Below, piece after piece: positions 1 through 10,289 of a DNA stretch of 64,000 bases (position 1 is its first letter; the number at the start of each line of letters is the position of its first letter). Position numbers and translations under genes: made by a program. A model generated the notes under the pieces. That model ran no database searches. It was not told where the DNA came from and worked only from the letters and a program-made list of their open reading frames with translations. Source of the stretch: Sclerodactyla briareus (taxonomy: Eukaryota > Echinodermata > Holothuroidea > Dendrochirotida > Sclerodactylidae); NCBI GenBank assembly GCA_026419785.1, contig JAODTK010003788.1:124001-188000 (forward strand). Direction: 5' to 3'.

Positions 1-2147
1 CGTATTATAAAACTGCGGATAGTAACAATTCCAGACAGATTTCGCATGACAACACCCCCCCCCCTAAAAAAAAAGGGGAAATAACAATAAGTCACGCTCC
101 TAAGTTTATCAGAATAAGATAAGCGTGTATTTAATTCCAATTAAGTCTATATGTTGCGAATGGGCGGAGGAGAAGGCCTATTTGTTTTGGTGTTAGATTA
201 ATGTATTAAAAGTCACGAGAGGGCAACTTGGTTGGGCGTGTCACATGATATCTAAAGTACTCAAACATTGATAAAGTTGAAATGACGGTAGGTAGATGTT
301 GTCAGAGAGGAGCATATTGTTTGGACACAGTTCATCTCACTTTGGACATTTAGTGCCAATTTTTCCCTCATAGATAATACAAGGAATCACCAAGCATAGT
401 TCTTGTTTATACTGGATGTACTGCAATGCTCTCAGACACCCGCGCACTCTGCGCACAGACACCTGCTACAACAATAGCTGAATAAATTCCATATGATAAT
501 ATGATTTCGTGTACAAAACCCGTGTCTGGAACTTGCCGATAACACTAAACAAATTGTCGCTCTTGTACGGGAGGTATTTTCTGGAATCGTTATGCCGAGG
601 CGTCACGCCTTTAAGACACTATACTCGAATTCTGAACCAGTGTTAAGAACACTTTCTAAAAACTTTTCTGTCATCACTTTTGTCAGACTGTCACAGTGTC
701 AAATTGCTAACTGTTGGTGTTTATTGTTCTCCATTGCCAAATTACCGAAATATGTTTAAAGAGTATGAAAAATGAGTGTAAATTACATTGTATCGAATGC
801 GATCGAAATGTTTATTAAACTGGATTCACCGGGAAGTGTTCTCCTCTCATCAGAGCAGTTTTTCACACCCATAAAAGTATTATGACCCTCGGAAGCCCCA
901 ACATCTACGGAAAAAAAACGATTCTCGTGGTTATATACCTAAAACGCCTTGTTCATACCCCTGCCCATCATGTGGCATCGCGTTCGGATGACAAATTGGC
1001 GCCTTTTTTCGATCACATGCCTCCCCGAACGATAAACCACCGCCCGCCTAATCGAAATGACAGGGTCGATTCGGATTTAGTGAGCACCCTAGATGAGAAT
1101 AGCACACCAGGTACGTGGGTCCCCTGCCACAATCGGCGACCTTGTTGCGCCTCGTTGTCCCAATATTTGACGCCGAGGCTAATCAGTGAATCACACTCAC
1201 ATTAGGAACAAGCAATTAGCTATTAAAACAAATGAGTGCCGCGTTAACGCACGGAGTCAACGTTCACATTCTTAAATACGTACACTCACCATCCAGCATC
1301 TGAACGCGTTTCAAAACTGATGGCAAAATAGTATCGAAACGTGTTCAATTCCTCGAGTGTAACAAAAAATTACAGCTAACATTATGAGAAGGCTGCTAGT
1401 TCATATATGCATCAAGTCAGTATAATTTCTCTTGAGGCAATTCATAATTAATTAAATTTTTCAAAAATTGTCGCTGCTTTCCTGAATCAACGCCAGAGTG
1501 TTTAAATAAACACTTTGATCGATTTTGTGGCTAAACGTGTCGATCTAGGAATTACGATAATTCAAGAAATACATCAAACGGAATGTATCCGATACATAAT
1601 GTTCTGAATTATTGCTGAGCATACATCTGCAAATGTTATATTTACTGCACTTTATATCAAATGATTGGGGAACTTGAGAGGCATAACATGATGTTGATCA
1701 CCATAGTAATCAGGCATTAGTCGACACATGAGGATTGAATGAGCTAGTTCACAGTTGCGCATGCTCACAACTATCACTGTTAATATTTCATTTATCACCA
1801 CCCCTCGATAAAATGACTATTTCATCCCGTATTTCTTATTTTGTTAGTTTTGATGAGTGTGGAACATTTTATTCAATTCAATTCATATATTTCGTCCTCA
1901 TCAATAACATGATACAGTATAGACAGGACACTAGAAAAACGATGATTGTTTAGTTATCGAGCTAAGGCCCAATGAACAGAACTATATACTCAAAGGTAGA
2001 AGACAAACAAGAGAGTCCCTGGAGTCAAAGATACAAAATCATGAGTGGCATATCAATAAGACAAGTGAAAATAACTGTACAGGTCAGTACCTTTGCAAGG
2101 GCAATGCAACACTTCAAATGGAGTATTGGGCAATAATATGAACTTAC
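1..2147. other. No gene recognised
   Basis: Mostly AT-rich sequence with short open frames that resemble nothing I know. A C-run followed by an A-run lies at about 53-75. A similar C-then-A pair occurs near 5,150-5,167, so the two may be remnants of one repeat family, but the flanking bases do not align convincingly. No tandem array or element end is visible. Confidence 0.5.
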
Positions 2148-2343
2148 AATTTACGTTTGAATTCAGCAAGAGGCGGTGTAATTCTGATTTTATTAGGAAC
2201 ATCTCTCCACGTTTTGAAACATTAGTTTGTTGAGTAGCATTTGCTATATTTTGAACGATGGTTACTAACAGAAAATACACTATTATTCCTGGTACGGAGG
2301 CTTCTGCTATAATCAGGTCCAGAAACATGACGTTCTCTGAAAA
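2148..2343 (-). CDS. Candidate internal exon, membrane-segment protein (weak)
   Basis: On the minus strand an open segment lies between a plausible acceptor (CTCCTCTCAG, cut after 2,344) and a very good donor (GTAAGTT, 2,141-2,147). It encodes a hydrophobic stretch, VPGIIVYFLLVTIVQNI, followed by a polar tail ending ELHRLLLNSNVN. A hydrophobic helix followed by a short polar segment before a splice site is loosely like the last helices of invertebrate gustatory-receptor-like proteins, but the diagnostic final-helix exon (TYLVILLQF-like) was not found downstream on this strand. The frame could also begin at an ATG at 2,361. I do not recognise the protein. The case rests on splice-site quality and one membrane segment, so it may be chance. 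Confidence 0.2.
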
Positions 2344-2423
2344 CTGAGAGGAGGTCGTCATGAATATAGCGATAAATAAAACAACACATTTTGAAAATTA
2401 ATGTATCACATTTTTTTTTTTAC

Positions 2424-2631
2424 CCAAATTGGTGTGAAGTAAGTTGGTAGGAGAACAGCGATGTCTGAAAGAGATCGTTTTCAAGATACTGGTCTGCAAA
2501 GTTGTTAAGTATCGAGCTGATAGGGTATGTAATTCTCCTCAGAGGAAGTTTTAAAAAGATGGCATACAGCTCTCTGGTCGTGCAGTGTGTGGATCCTTCA
2601 GGCCGAATATATACCCGAATGACATTTGCCA
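2424..2631 (-). CDS. Candidate internal exon upstream of the previous one (weak)
   Basis: The open segment on the minus strand starts just after an AG at 2,632-2,633 (GATATAG then TGGC) and stops at a GTAAAA donor (2,418-2,423). It encodes about 69 residues, including ELYAIFLKLPLRRITYPIS and NNFADQYLEND. It lies directly upstream, in reading order, of the candidate exon at 2,148-2,343. The phases do not agree: this segment ends with two bases of a codon, while the next open frame needs zero or one. The two therefore cannot be joined simply, which lowers confidence in both. No family is recognised. Confidence 0.12.
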
Positions 2632-3093
2632 CTATATCATCATCATATAATTAGACTGCAACTGTAGACATCCCTCGCTCTGCCACTGTCCTCTCCTGTC
2701 CTCTTGCCCTCCCACGGTCACCTCATAATACCTCAACTGCAGCTCATGACCTATATAAAATGAAATTGAACTGATCCAATCAATAGTAAGGCTCTACTTC
2801 GTTATACCTGCAATCAACATGCCTGATTCGAGGCTGATTGACGCTTGCATTATCCTTATAACGTACTCACATTTTCGGTCGTTGCCTTTCTTGACCTTGA
2901 ATGACCTTGAACCCACCAAGAGCATCAAGGGTCTCCCTCTTTACATCCACTACCTACATGCATATTTTGAATTTGATTTATGATTGCGATCGCCCGATAT
3001 GGTACTTACAAGCACTTTCGTTCTGGGCCTATATTGCATGACCTTAATCTATAGTACCAAACAACAGTAGATTTCTTTGTATACAACCTACAT

Positions 3094-3768
3094 CAGGCGC
3101 GTTACCGAGAGATTTGTCTTGGGGAGGGGTGGGGTGGGGGAGGTTGGGGGGGGGGGAGGTTGGGGGGGGGGGAGGTTGAGGTGGGAACCCAAGGGAAGTG
3201 GCCCTCGTATATGGCCTCATCCTCCCTATTGTCAAATAGGTACAATAAGCCAGTTCGTAGTTCTAAGTGCGCATGTTCACCACAGAACAATTCGAGGGAA
3301 TAGATGAAGATTTCGGTCAGATACCCCCCAGAGCAATATCGTTGAGGCATATTTTTAAACTATCACCAAAAACCCTTTAAAAAAAAATTTGAAAAAAAAA
3401 AAAAAAACGCAACATTCAAATCCATGCTTTCGAGTTTTGTTGCTCTAAGTATGAGAGGAAATCTGTAAAGTTTGTGGTGGCAGGATTCGTTGTTTTCCGG
3501 CAGGGGAGTTTCGAAAGATTGCTTTGCACACGTATCGTCAACTTTCGAAACTGCGGTCATTCCCCTTTGACCTTTGACACAATATCATTATCTCATTAAC
3601 TGTTACTCCAAACTGGCCTATTATGAGCTTCCTAACATCTGCTGCGCAATATTTGCTAAATAACAGCTGAAAAAATCAGTTTTTGTGTTAATAAATTACT
3701 GATCACTTGGGTCGGTGGGGGTTTCTGACCCCACCCACCACCTACCCCCCTCCGTGGGTACGCCACTG
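3094..3768. mobile_element. hAT-like non-autonomous DNA element, longer form
   Basis: The left end, CAGGCGCGTTACCGAGAG, and the right end, GGGTACGCCACTG, are degenerate versions of the terminal inverted repeats of the better preserved copy at 57,852-58,168 (CAGTAGCGTAC / GTACGCTACTG). G-runs sit just inside the left end and C-rich sequence just inside the right end, as in that copy. The flanks are ACCTACAT on the left and ACCTCACAT on the right, a plausible decayed 8-bp target duplication with one inserted base. Removing the element leaves a sequence that continues the surrounding tandem repeat. About 385 bp in the middle (roughly 3,240-3,625) has no match in the other copies and may be a further insertion. 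Its ends carry short inverted words, AAGCCAGTT and AACTGGCCT. No transposase is encoded. Confidence 0.6.
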
Positions 3769-4098
3769 ACCTCACATGCAACTGAATTGATTAGAACTTT
3801 GCACTCCCTATGGTCGTTCTTACAAGCACTTTCGTTTTTGGGCCTATCTTGACCTTTAATGACCTTGAACGGGTACCAAACAACAGTAAAATCCTTCTTG
3901 ATACCTGTACTATACGCATGCTTGATCGATGCTTGCATTCTTTTCATATCGTGCTCACAAGTTGCTTTTTGTTTATAACATCCTCTGACCTCGGATTATG
4001 ACAGTGAACTGATATCCGATCTATTGAGTTCTTCCTCTCTACATTTGCTACCTGTTCAATTTGAGCCTGATTACTGCTCGCCTCCTCACAAGGAGCGT

Positions 4099-4103
<5 letters not shown>

Positions 4104-4153
<50 letters not shown>
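4104..4153. repeat. (CA)n microsatellite
   Basis: About 25 uninterrupted CA units close the composite repeat. A shorter equivalent tract occupies the same position in the second copy at 24,106-24,152. Confidence 0.97.
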
Positions 4154-4156
<3 letters not shown>

Positions 4157-4529
4157 TATATATTCATACATTAGCCTCAAACACGTACACACATTAGCGT
4201 GACTGCATAGATTCCCTTCACCCATGTCAGGGAATAAACAAGTACAAAGACTCGTACATGACCACTGTACTTTAGGCAGTTTAGGAGTTAAAGCGAATGT
4301 TAACCTTGAAAGGTAAAATTAGGAGAAATGAACCATTACTGCCTGCATATGTTATAGGTATCAATGTTCATCAGACTGTTTGATGACTTGTGTAAACTAA
4401 ATTGGAAACGGGGATTTCATGGTGCTTATGGTTAAATGCACTCAGTAACTCAAGGGTCGAGGTTCAAAGAGGTAGCGAGCAGAATGTTTTTTACATCGAA
4501 AAATATTGATAAACTGCTCAAGGGTCGAA

Positions 4530-4532
4530 GAT

Positions 4533-4564
<32 letters not shown>

Positions 4565-4584
4565 CTCTATATATATATATATAG

Positions 4585-4644
<60 letters not shown>

Positions 4645-4734
4645 ATATACTCTTATAGATACTCTTATACTCTTATACTCTTATATATATATATATATAT
4701 TATATATATATACTCTATATATATATATACTCTT
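4530..4734. repeat. (TA)n microsatellite with ACTCTTATA interruptions
   Basis: Alternating TA with phase slips (single missing bases) and a few ACTCTTATA or ACTCTATA interruptions. The tract is self-complementary and can form cruciforms. Open frames through it (Ile-Tyr repeats) are artefacts. Confidence 0.95.
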
Positions 4735-5043
4735 TCAAAAACCACCTATCAAAATGCCTAAACATGTGATTATATTAAGTGTTAGAAGAGGATCCGCGTG
4801 TTAGGGTGCCAAACTGTAACGTTTTGTTACGTTATTTAGGCACTTGGAAGAAACACAACGACCGCACCCCTGAACATATCTTCATTGGATAACGCTAGCC
4901 CTAATCCCTTATTAAATCCCTAACGCTAACTTCAGAGACGAACAATTCCCTACAACACCAGCAGTCAATCAGGGAACACTTGTGAAGGTTTGCTCTACAT
5001 GGGGCGGAAGTACTCTGTACACCTGAGGCCTCAAACGCGTCTC

Positions 5044-5116
5044 TAATAATAATAGTAATAATAATAATAATATATAATAATAATATAATAATAATAATAT
5101 AATAATAATAATAATA
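5044..5116. repeat. (TAA)n microsatellite
   Basis: TAA units with several single-base slips. In this window such tracts can mark the 3' tail of LINEs or SINEs (see 19,062-19,230), but no tail-adjacent sequence is recognised here. A C-run followed by an A-run lies just downstream, at 5,150-5,167. Confidence 0.95.
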
Positions 5117-5179
5117 TTTATACCACAGCAGCAAATCTGCGGTAACATGCCCCCCCCCTAAAAAAAACTGGCCAATATA

Positions 5180-7529
5180 CAATCAGCAATGTGAAACTCA
5201 TTGCTAGTTGAAGTTATTTGTTTGTTATTTCGATATAACGTATATCATACTTGCTCCAGCAGTTCCCCTTCAAAGATCAAGACTATTGACAACAAATACA
5301 TATTCTTCGAAATGACACATAATGACATATAAACCCATTTGGAGATTCAGAAAATGAGTTATTATTCCATTTTGGACGGAATTCACATTCCTGTGTAATC
5401 ACGGCGGGGATACGTCGTGTTTAATTGGGTTGTAACGGCCTAATTTGACATGTGGTGTAAATCAGTAAATCAGTTGCCCATGAGGTGGTAAACTCTTTAC
5501 ACAATCTTGTGACGTACCTGTGACGTTCCGTGGCTTGCATGACTACAGTCTACTGAACACTGCAAGTGAATATTATCATCACTGATAGCAGAATAGCACT
5601 ATAAAAAAAATCTTTACTCATATACTGCATGTGAATGATTTTTATTCTGTAGGTTTTTATTCGAATCCCAGTTCTAATTCGTTATTTTACGAATGTAGGT
5701 TTTGCATTGACGTTTTAATGGACCTGTGGACGCGCTCTCAACGGTCACCGGTAATTCGCAGTCACGAGGCATACCGTATTGCGCAATATAGATCAACAAT
5801 CGCACTGTACTATCTGTGGGGTACAAGAATCCTTTATCCTTCACTGATGACCAAGCAGTTGCTAATGATGTGGGCATAATTGCATGAGTTATTGTTATCT
5901 TCACAATCGGAAAAATCACACAAAAACTCAAGATCAGTGTAGATGCATTCAAAGAAAGTAATATAAGAAGTCATAATTTTTTAGTACAATTTAATGTAAT
6001 AATTAAACTCTTCCCTTATTTATATGAAATTTCCGCCTAGTTTAGTTTTTTTTTTCAACTAAGTTTTGATGAAACCTATATATAGTTAATATAAATGTTA
6101 CACTCACAAGTTGTTCTTTATTACATGTAGCCTAGCCTAGTTCTGTCATTACTTAACAATGTCTATTTTTCTGTGAGGAATACCAATTTGAAGTGAAGAA
6201 GAATTTCAAGTGAGGAAGTTTAACAGACTGGGTGAAAGGATAACTCACGACAGACGGTGAGGTACAGGCAAGATTAGGCAAGCAGTATTGTTAATGAGAT
6301 CCAGGGGGTCAACAAAAAGCGAATATAATAAGAGATCAAGAGTAGGAAACTACAGTACATGGTGATACATGTGGTAGATCTGATCACATGATCTCCAGAG
6401 CTACCTAGCTCAAGTAGATGTAAGGAAGAAGAACAGGAAGCAACGAAACGTATGATGGTCCCCGACATTAAAACCTAGTCATGGAAGTGTCTCTTTAACA
6501 ACAGCTGACCCCGACCGATGTACAGATAGGTCAAAGTGGCGCACCATTACACACAGAGACCGATCGACGGGAACAAGAAACCATATAACCATATAACCAT
6601 GAGCAAGTACAGTAGCTTTCTGGTCTTCTCTACATATCAGCCGTAAAGTGTCACGTGATCTCTCCAGGCAGGAGACTCGCTGGCAACTCTGCTAATCGCG
6701 TCAACAAAGTTTTCATATTCTAGTTACAAAAAAAAAAGCTTCCATTAGTTACATCAACCCAAAACGGACACTTGCCCGAGGTCGCTAAATTGAGGCAATT
6801 TTTCACTCGAGAAAAAAAACGATTTTACGTAATACCCTCATGGTTAATGAAGAGAGGAAATACCCCGGCGATAGTTTAATCACTATGTTCGACTAGATTG
6901 TCGTCTATTTGAACAAGGTTTTTGGTCTACAGGTTGGCACCATGTCGCGGAGGGCGTGCACTTGATGCACTTGTAGACCGAGACGTTACTGAGTCGAGCA
7001 CTGGCGGATATCAGGCGGCTTGTTTTTGTCGCTCTGGAGAAGTTGTTAACATTATTATGGGGGTCCGCAGTCTGCACTATCTATGTATTGAACCCTGTCT
7101 GATTAGTTGCTATTCCGGCTAGGCGCCCGAGGATGATACGCGGATCCAATCTGGCGCCCGAAGCCATTACAATTAGTCCAGATCATCATAGTCAACAAGA
7201 CTGCAGCCGAGGATTCTTCAGTCTCCTATACCAGTCGGTTCTTAACAGCGGTGCACGAGACAGTCATCATTAGCTAACATCAGCGGAAGCCATTCAAATC
7301 CTATTGAATTGCATATTTGTTTTTTTTGGAGGACTCTGATATGTAAAATATATTCAGCCCGTGAGCGAATGGCAGGAAAAGGCACCGGGTCATAAGGATG
7401 GTCCTGTGCGAGGAAAACACAACAGGAACGCAACTTTGCGTAGTGAATCCATGCCATATTTTTGGGGCTGATACCGAAATAATTGCTGTAACAAAATAAG
7501 ACTTACTCAAATTTCTATGCAGATATCCC
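5180..7529. other. No gene recognised
   Basis: Only short open frames without recognisable content. A tiny direct repeat (ATATAACC, at about 6,583-6,597) is the only structure I see. The sequence runs directly into the 37-bp minisatellite. Confidence 0.5.
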
Positions 7530-8853
7530 CGTATAACAGTATGAGTTGAGTTGTTAACCCTCTACCACGATAACAGTGTGTGTGAGTGTAACCCTCTACC
7601 ACGATAACAGTGTGTGTTGAGTTGTTAACCCTCTACCACGGGAACAGTGTGTGTTGAGCTGTTAACCCTCTACCACGATAACAGGTGTGTTGAGTTGTTA
7701 ACCCTCTACCACGCTAACAGTGTATTTGAGTTGTTAACCCTCTACCACGATAACAGTTTGTGTTGAGTTGTTAACCCTCTACCACGATAACAGTGTGTGT
7801 TGAGTGTTAACCCTCTACCACGATAACAGTGGTGTTGAGTTGTTAACCCTCTACCACGGTAACAGTGTGTGTTGAGCTGTTAACCTCTACCACGATAACG
7901 TGTGTGCTGAGTTGTTAACCCTCTACCACGATAACAGTGTGTGTTGAGTTGTTAACCTCTACCACGGGAACAGTGTGTGTTGAGTTGTTAACCCTCTACC
8001 ACGGGAACAGTGTGGTTGAGCTGTTAACCCTCTACCACGATAACAGTGTGTGCTGAGTTGTTAACCCTCTACCACGATAACAGTGTGTGTTGAGTTGTTA
8101 ACCCTCTACCACGATAACAGTGTGTGTTGAGTTGTTAACCTCTACCACGATAACAGTGTGTGTTGAGTTGTTAACCCTCTACCACGGTAACAGTGTGTGT
8201 TGAGCTGTTAACCTCTACCACGGGAACAGTGTGTGCTGAGTTGTTAACCCTCTACCACGATAAACAGTGTATGTTGAGTTGTTAACCCTCTACCACGATA
8301 ACGTGTGTGCTGAGTTGTTAACCTCTACCACGATAACAGTGTGTGTTGAGTTTTTAACCCTCTACCACGATACAGTGTGTGGTGAGTTGTTAACCCTCTA
8401 CCACGGTAACAGTGTGTGTTGAGCTGTTAACCCTCTACCACGATAACAGTGTGTGCTGAGTTGTTAACCTCTACCACGATAACAGTGTGTGTTGAGTTGT
8501 TAACCCTCTACCACGGGAACAGTGTGTGTTGAGGTGTTAACCCTCTACCACGGGAACAGTGTGTGTTGAGCTGTTAACCCTCTACCACGATAACGTGTGT
8601 GCTGAGTTGTTAACCCTCTACCACGATAACAGTGTATGTTGAGTGTTAACCCTCTACCACGATAACAGTGTGTGTTGAGTTTTTAACCCTCTACCACGAT
8701 AACAGTGTGTGTTGAGTTGTTAACCCTCTACCACGGAACAGTGTGTGTTGAGCTGTTAACCCTCTACCACGGGAACAGTGTGTGCTGAGTTGTTAACCCT
8801 CTACCACAATAACAGTGTATGTTGAGTTGTTAACCTCTACCACGGGAACAGTT
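7530..8853. repeat. 37-bp minisatellite, about 36 copies
   Basis: The consensus unit contains TTAACCCTCTACCACG, then a variable triplet (ATA, GGG, GTA, or rarely CTA), then ACAGTGTGTGTTGAG and TTG or CTG. Units are 34-37 bp because of single-base losses, most often CCCTC to CCTC, and shortening of the GTGTGTG stretch. The triplet after CCACG and the TTG/CTG variant change together in places: units with GGTAACAG or GGGAACAG are often followed by GAGCTG. That suggests a larger repeating pattern. With unit length not a multiple of three and frequent indels, it is not coding. Confidence 0.97.
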
Positions 8854-10285
8854 TGCTCACACGTCCGTGCTGTTCACCCGGAGGTCGATATGTTCATGCA
8901 TGCTTCCCCTAACATAAAAGTATCAGTCTATAATGTCTATCAGATAAGTTGAAGGATGATACCATACCAGCGACATTTTCATTGCAGTTCAGTATGTATC
9001 GCCATCGGAAAAATTACTACGCTTGATTAATATTGTCACTGACCAGCATTCTTCGGAATAAGGTGCCTATTTAGTACCTTATTTCGTTTGACATTATCAT
9101 CTCTGCTCAATTTTCTTTCTATTTTTTGTCAGTATGTTGATCATTCCATGCTCGGCGCCTCCAGACAACTTTGGTTGCGACTGAGTGAGGTAAAATACCG
9201 TCACAATTTTTCGAGTGATCAGGGTGAAACTGTATATCAATCCACTTGGCTGCGCCGCCGAGCAGACGCAGTCTTGGGGGTTTGTAGACCATAGCTTAAG
9301 TAGAAGTTTTACACACTCTGGATCGCATGTTTATTATTTTTAGTTCATTACTATTAGCTCAATTACACCACAGATTCCAAATCTAGAGTTGTTGACTAAT
9401 CTAAGCTCTGACCTCATACATATTTATATGTGAATGTTCAGATGTCCGATGTGTCTAACAACGCTTTTAAAGAAGGATTATTTGAAGGTTTTTTTTCATG
9501 TATGTTCCCGCCGATAAGTGTACCACTATGATTATTTTTTGTACGAGTACCTTCGCACTAGAGACCAAATTCAAACCGACATGTCCGTTTACTGCAGACT
9601 TCTGAGTGACCCATTCCACTCGACATTTTTCCACGCTACGCGTCAACCTATGTGGACGCCTCTGTCGAGATACCCAGCAAAACCATCCCAGCCACAATTC
9701 ACAGTGAATATGTACATTACTTTACTTTTATTATTGTTTTACTCTGCAGATGTAATGGCTGAAATCGGCCCAGTGGAAAGGGGTTGCAGTAATAGCTCAC
9801 CCTGTTTTGCATTAATTGTAAACTATAGCAGTGGTTCTTGGGATTTGTTGAATCGTAATAACGTGGCAACATATCGTTGTATATAAACAGAATATGAAGA
9901 GACTGTGTTGAAAATGATTTGCGTACACCCTACGGAGTGGAATTTTTTCAACATTTATCTCTTACTAAAATTGGACAAGTAGGAATCGTATTTATAGGCC
10001 CGGCAGTATCATTCGATTCCATCGATGTGGAGGTATAATGAGTCGAAATTTTGAGGATACGCAAGCCGGGGGTCAACCGATGGTCGCCTCCGCTCAGGTA
10101 TTCAATTGCAGTCCAACTCGCTCACTTCTTGAAACGGACCAACGCCCCTGCCTCCTGCACTACAAAAATCATAGAGTACATCCTGAGCATCTGTGCAATC
10201 CTCATACATAATTTGAACACGATGGGTATCCTCAGCATATGTGCAACCCAATCCTAGTTTGAACTAAGTTGTAATATGTGTAGTA
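8854..10285. other. No gene recognised
   Basis: Contains one moderately long open frame (9,518-9,886, plus strand). It includes a leader-like MYITLLLLLFYSADVMA, but also a good splice acceptor (TTTTACTCTGCAG, ending at 9,750) inside that leader. It matches no family I know. Otherwise there is nothing to report before the LINE that follows. Confidence 0.45.
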
Positions 10286-10289
10286 TAGG

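Larger units (their letters stand above)
2820..4180. repeat. Composite tandem-type repeat (copy 1), split by a hAT-like insertion
   Basis: Units of about 150 bp recur. Each has the words GCTTGCAT, a 'gtgctcacaag'-like word, CTTACAAGCACTTTCGT, GGGCCTAT, TGACCTTGAA and ACCAAACAACAGTA. CTTACAAGCACTTTCGT occurs at about 3,006-3,022 and again at about 3,819-3,835. The array ends in a (CA)n tract and then ATTAGCGTGACTGCATAGA. The same architecture, with matching sequence on both sides of its (CA)n tract, recurs at 23,450-24,180, so this is one dispersed family. The block is interrupted by an inserted element at 3,094-3,768. Repeats of this style, with TGACCTTGA words, are common in marine invertebrate genomes (general knowledge; no search done). 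Confidence 0.6.

Noticed and set aside
4436-4804. 122-residue open frame with Ile-Tyr repeats
   Set aside because: It translates the (TA)n microsatellite; the same applies to 23,681-23,929.
4890-4932. Telomere-like CCCTAA words
   Set aside because: Only scattered, imperfect words (GCCCTAATCCC, ATCCCTAACGC); no tandem array.
7530-8853. CRISPR-like regular repeats
   Set aside because: Units are directly contiguous without unique spacers and the setting is eukaryotic; it is a minisatellite.
9518-9886. 122-residue open frame with a leader-like MYITLLLLLFYSADVMA
   Set aside because: The hydrophobic run coincides with a polypyrimidine tract and AG, no family fits, and no further exon was found.
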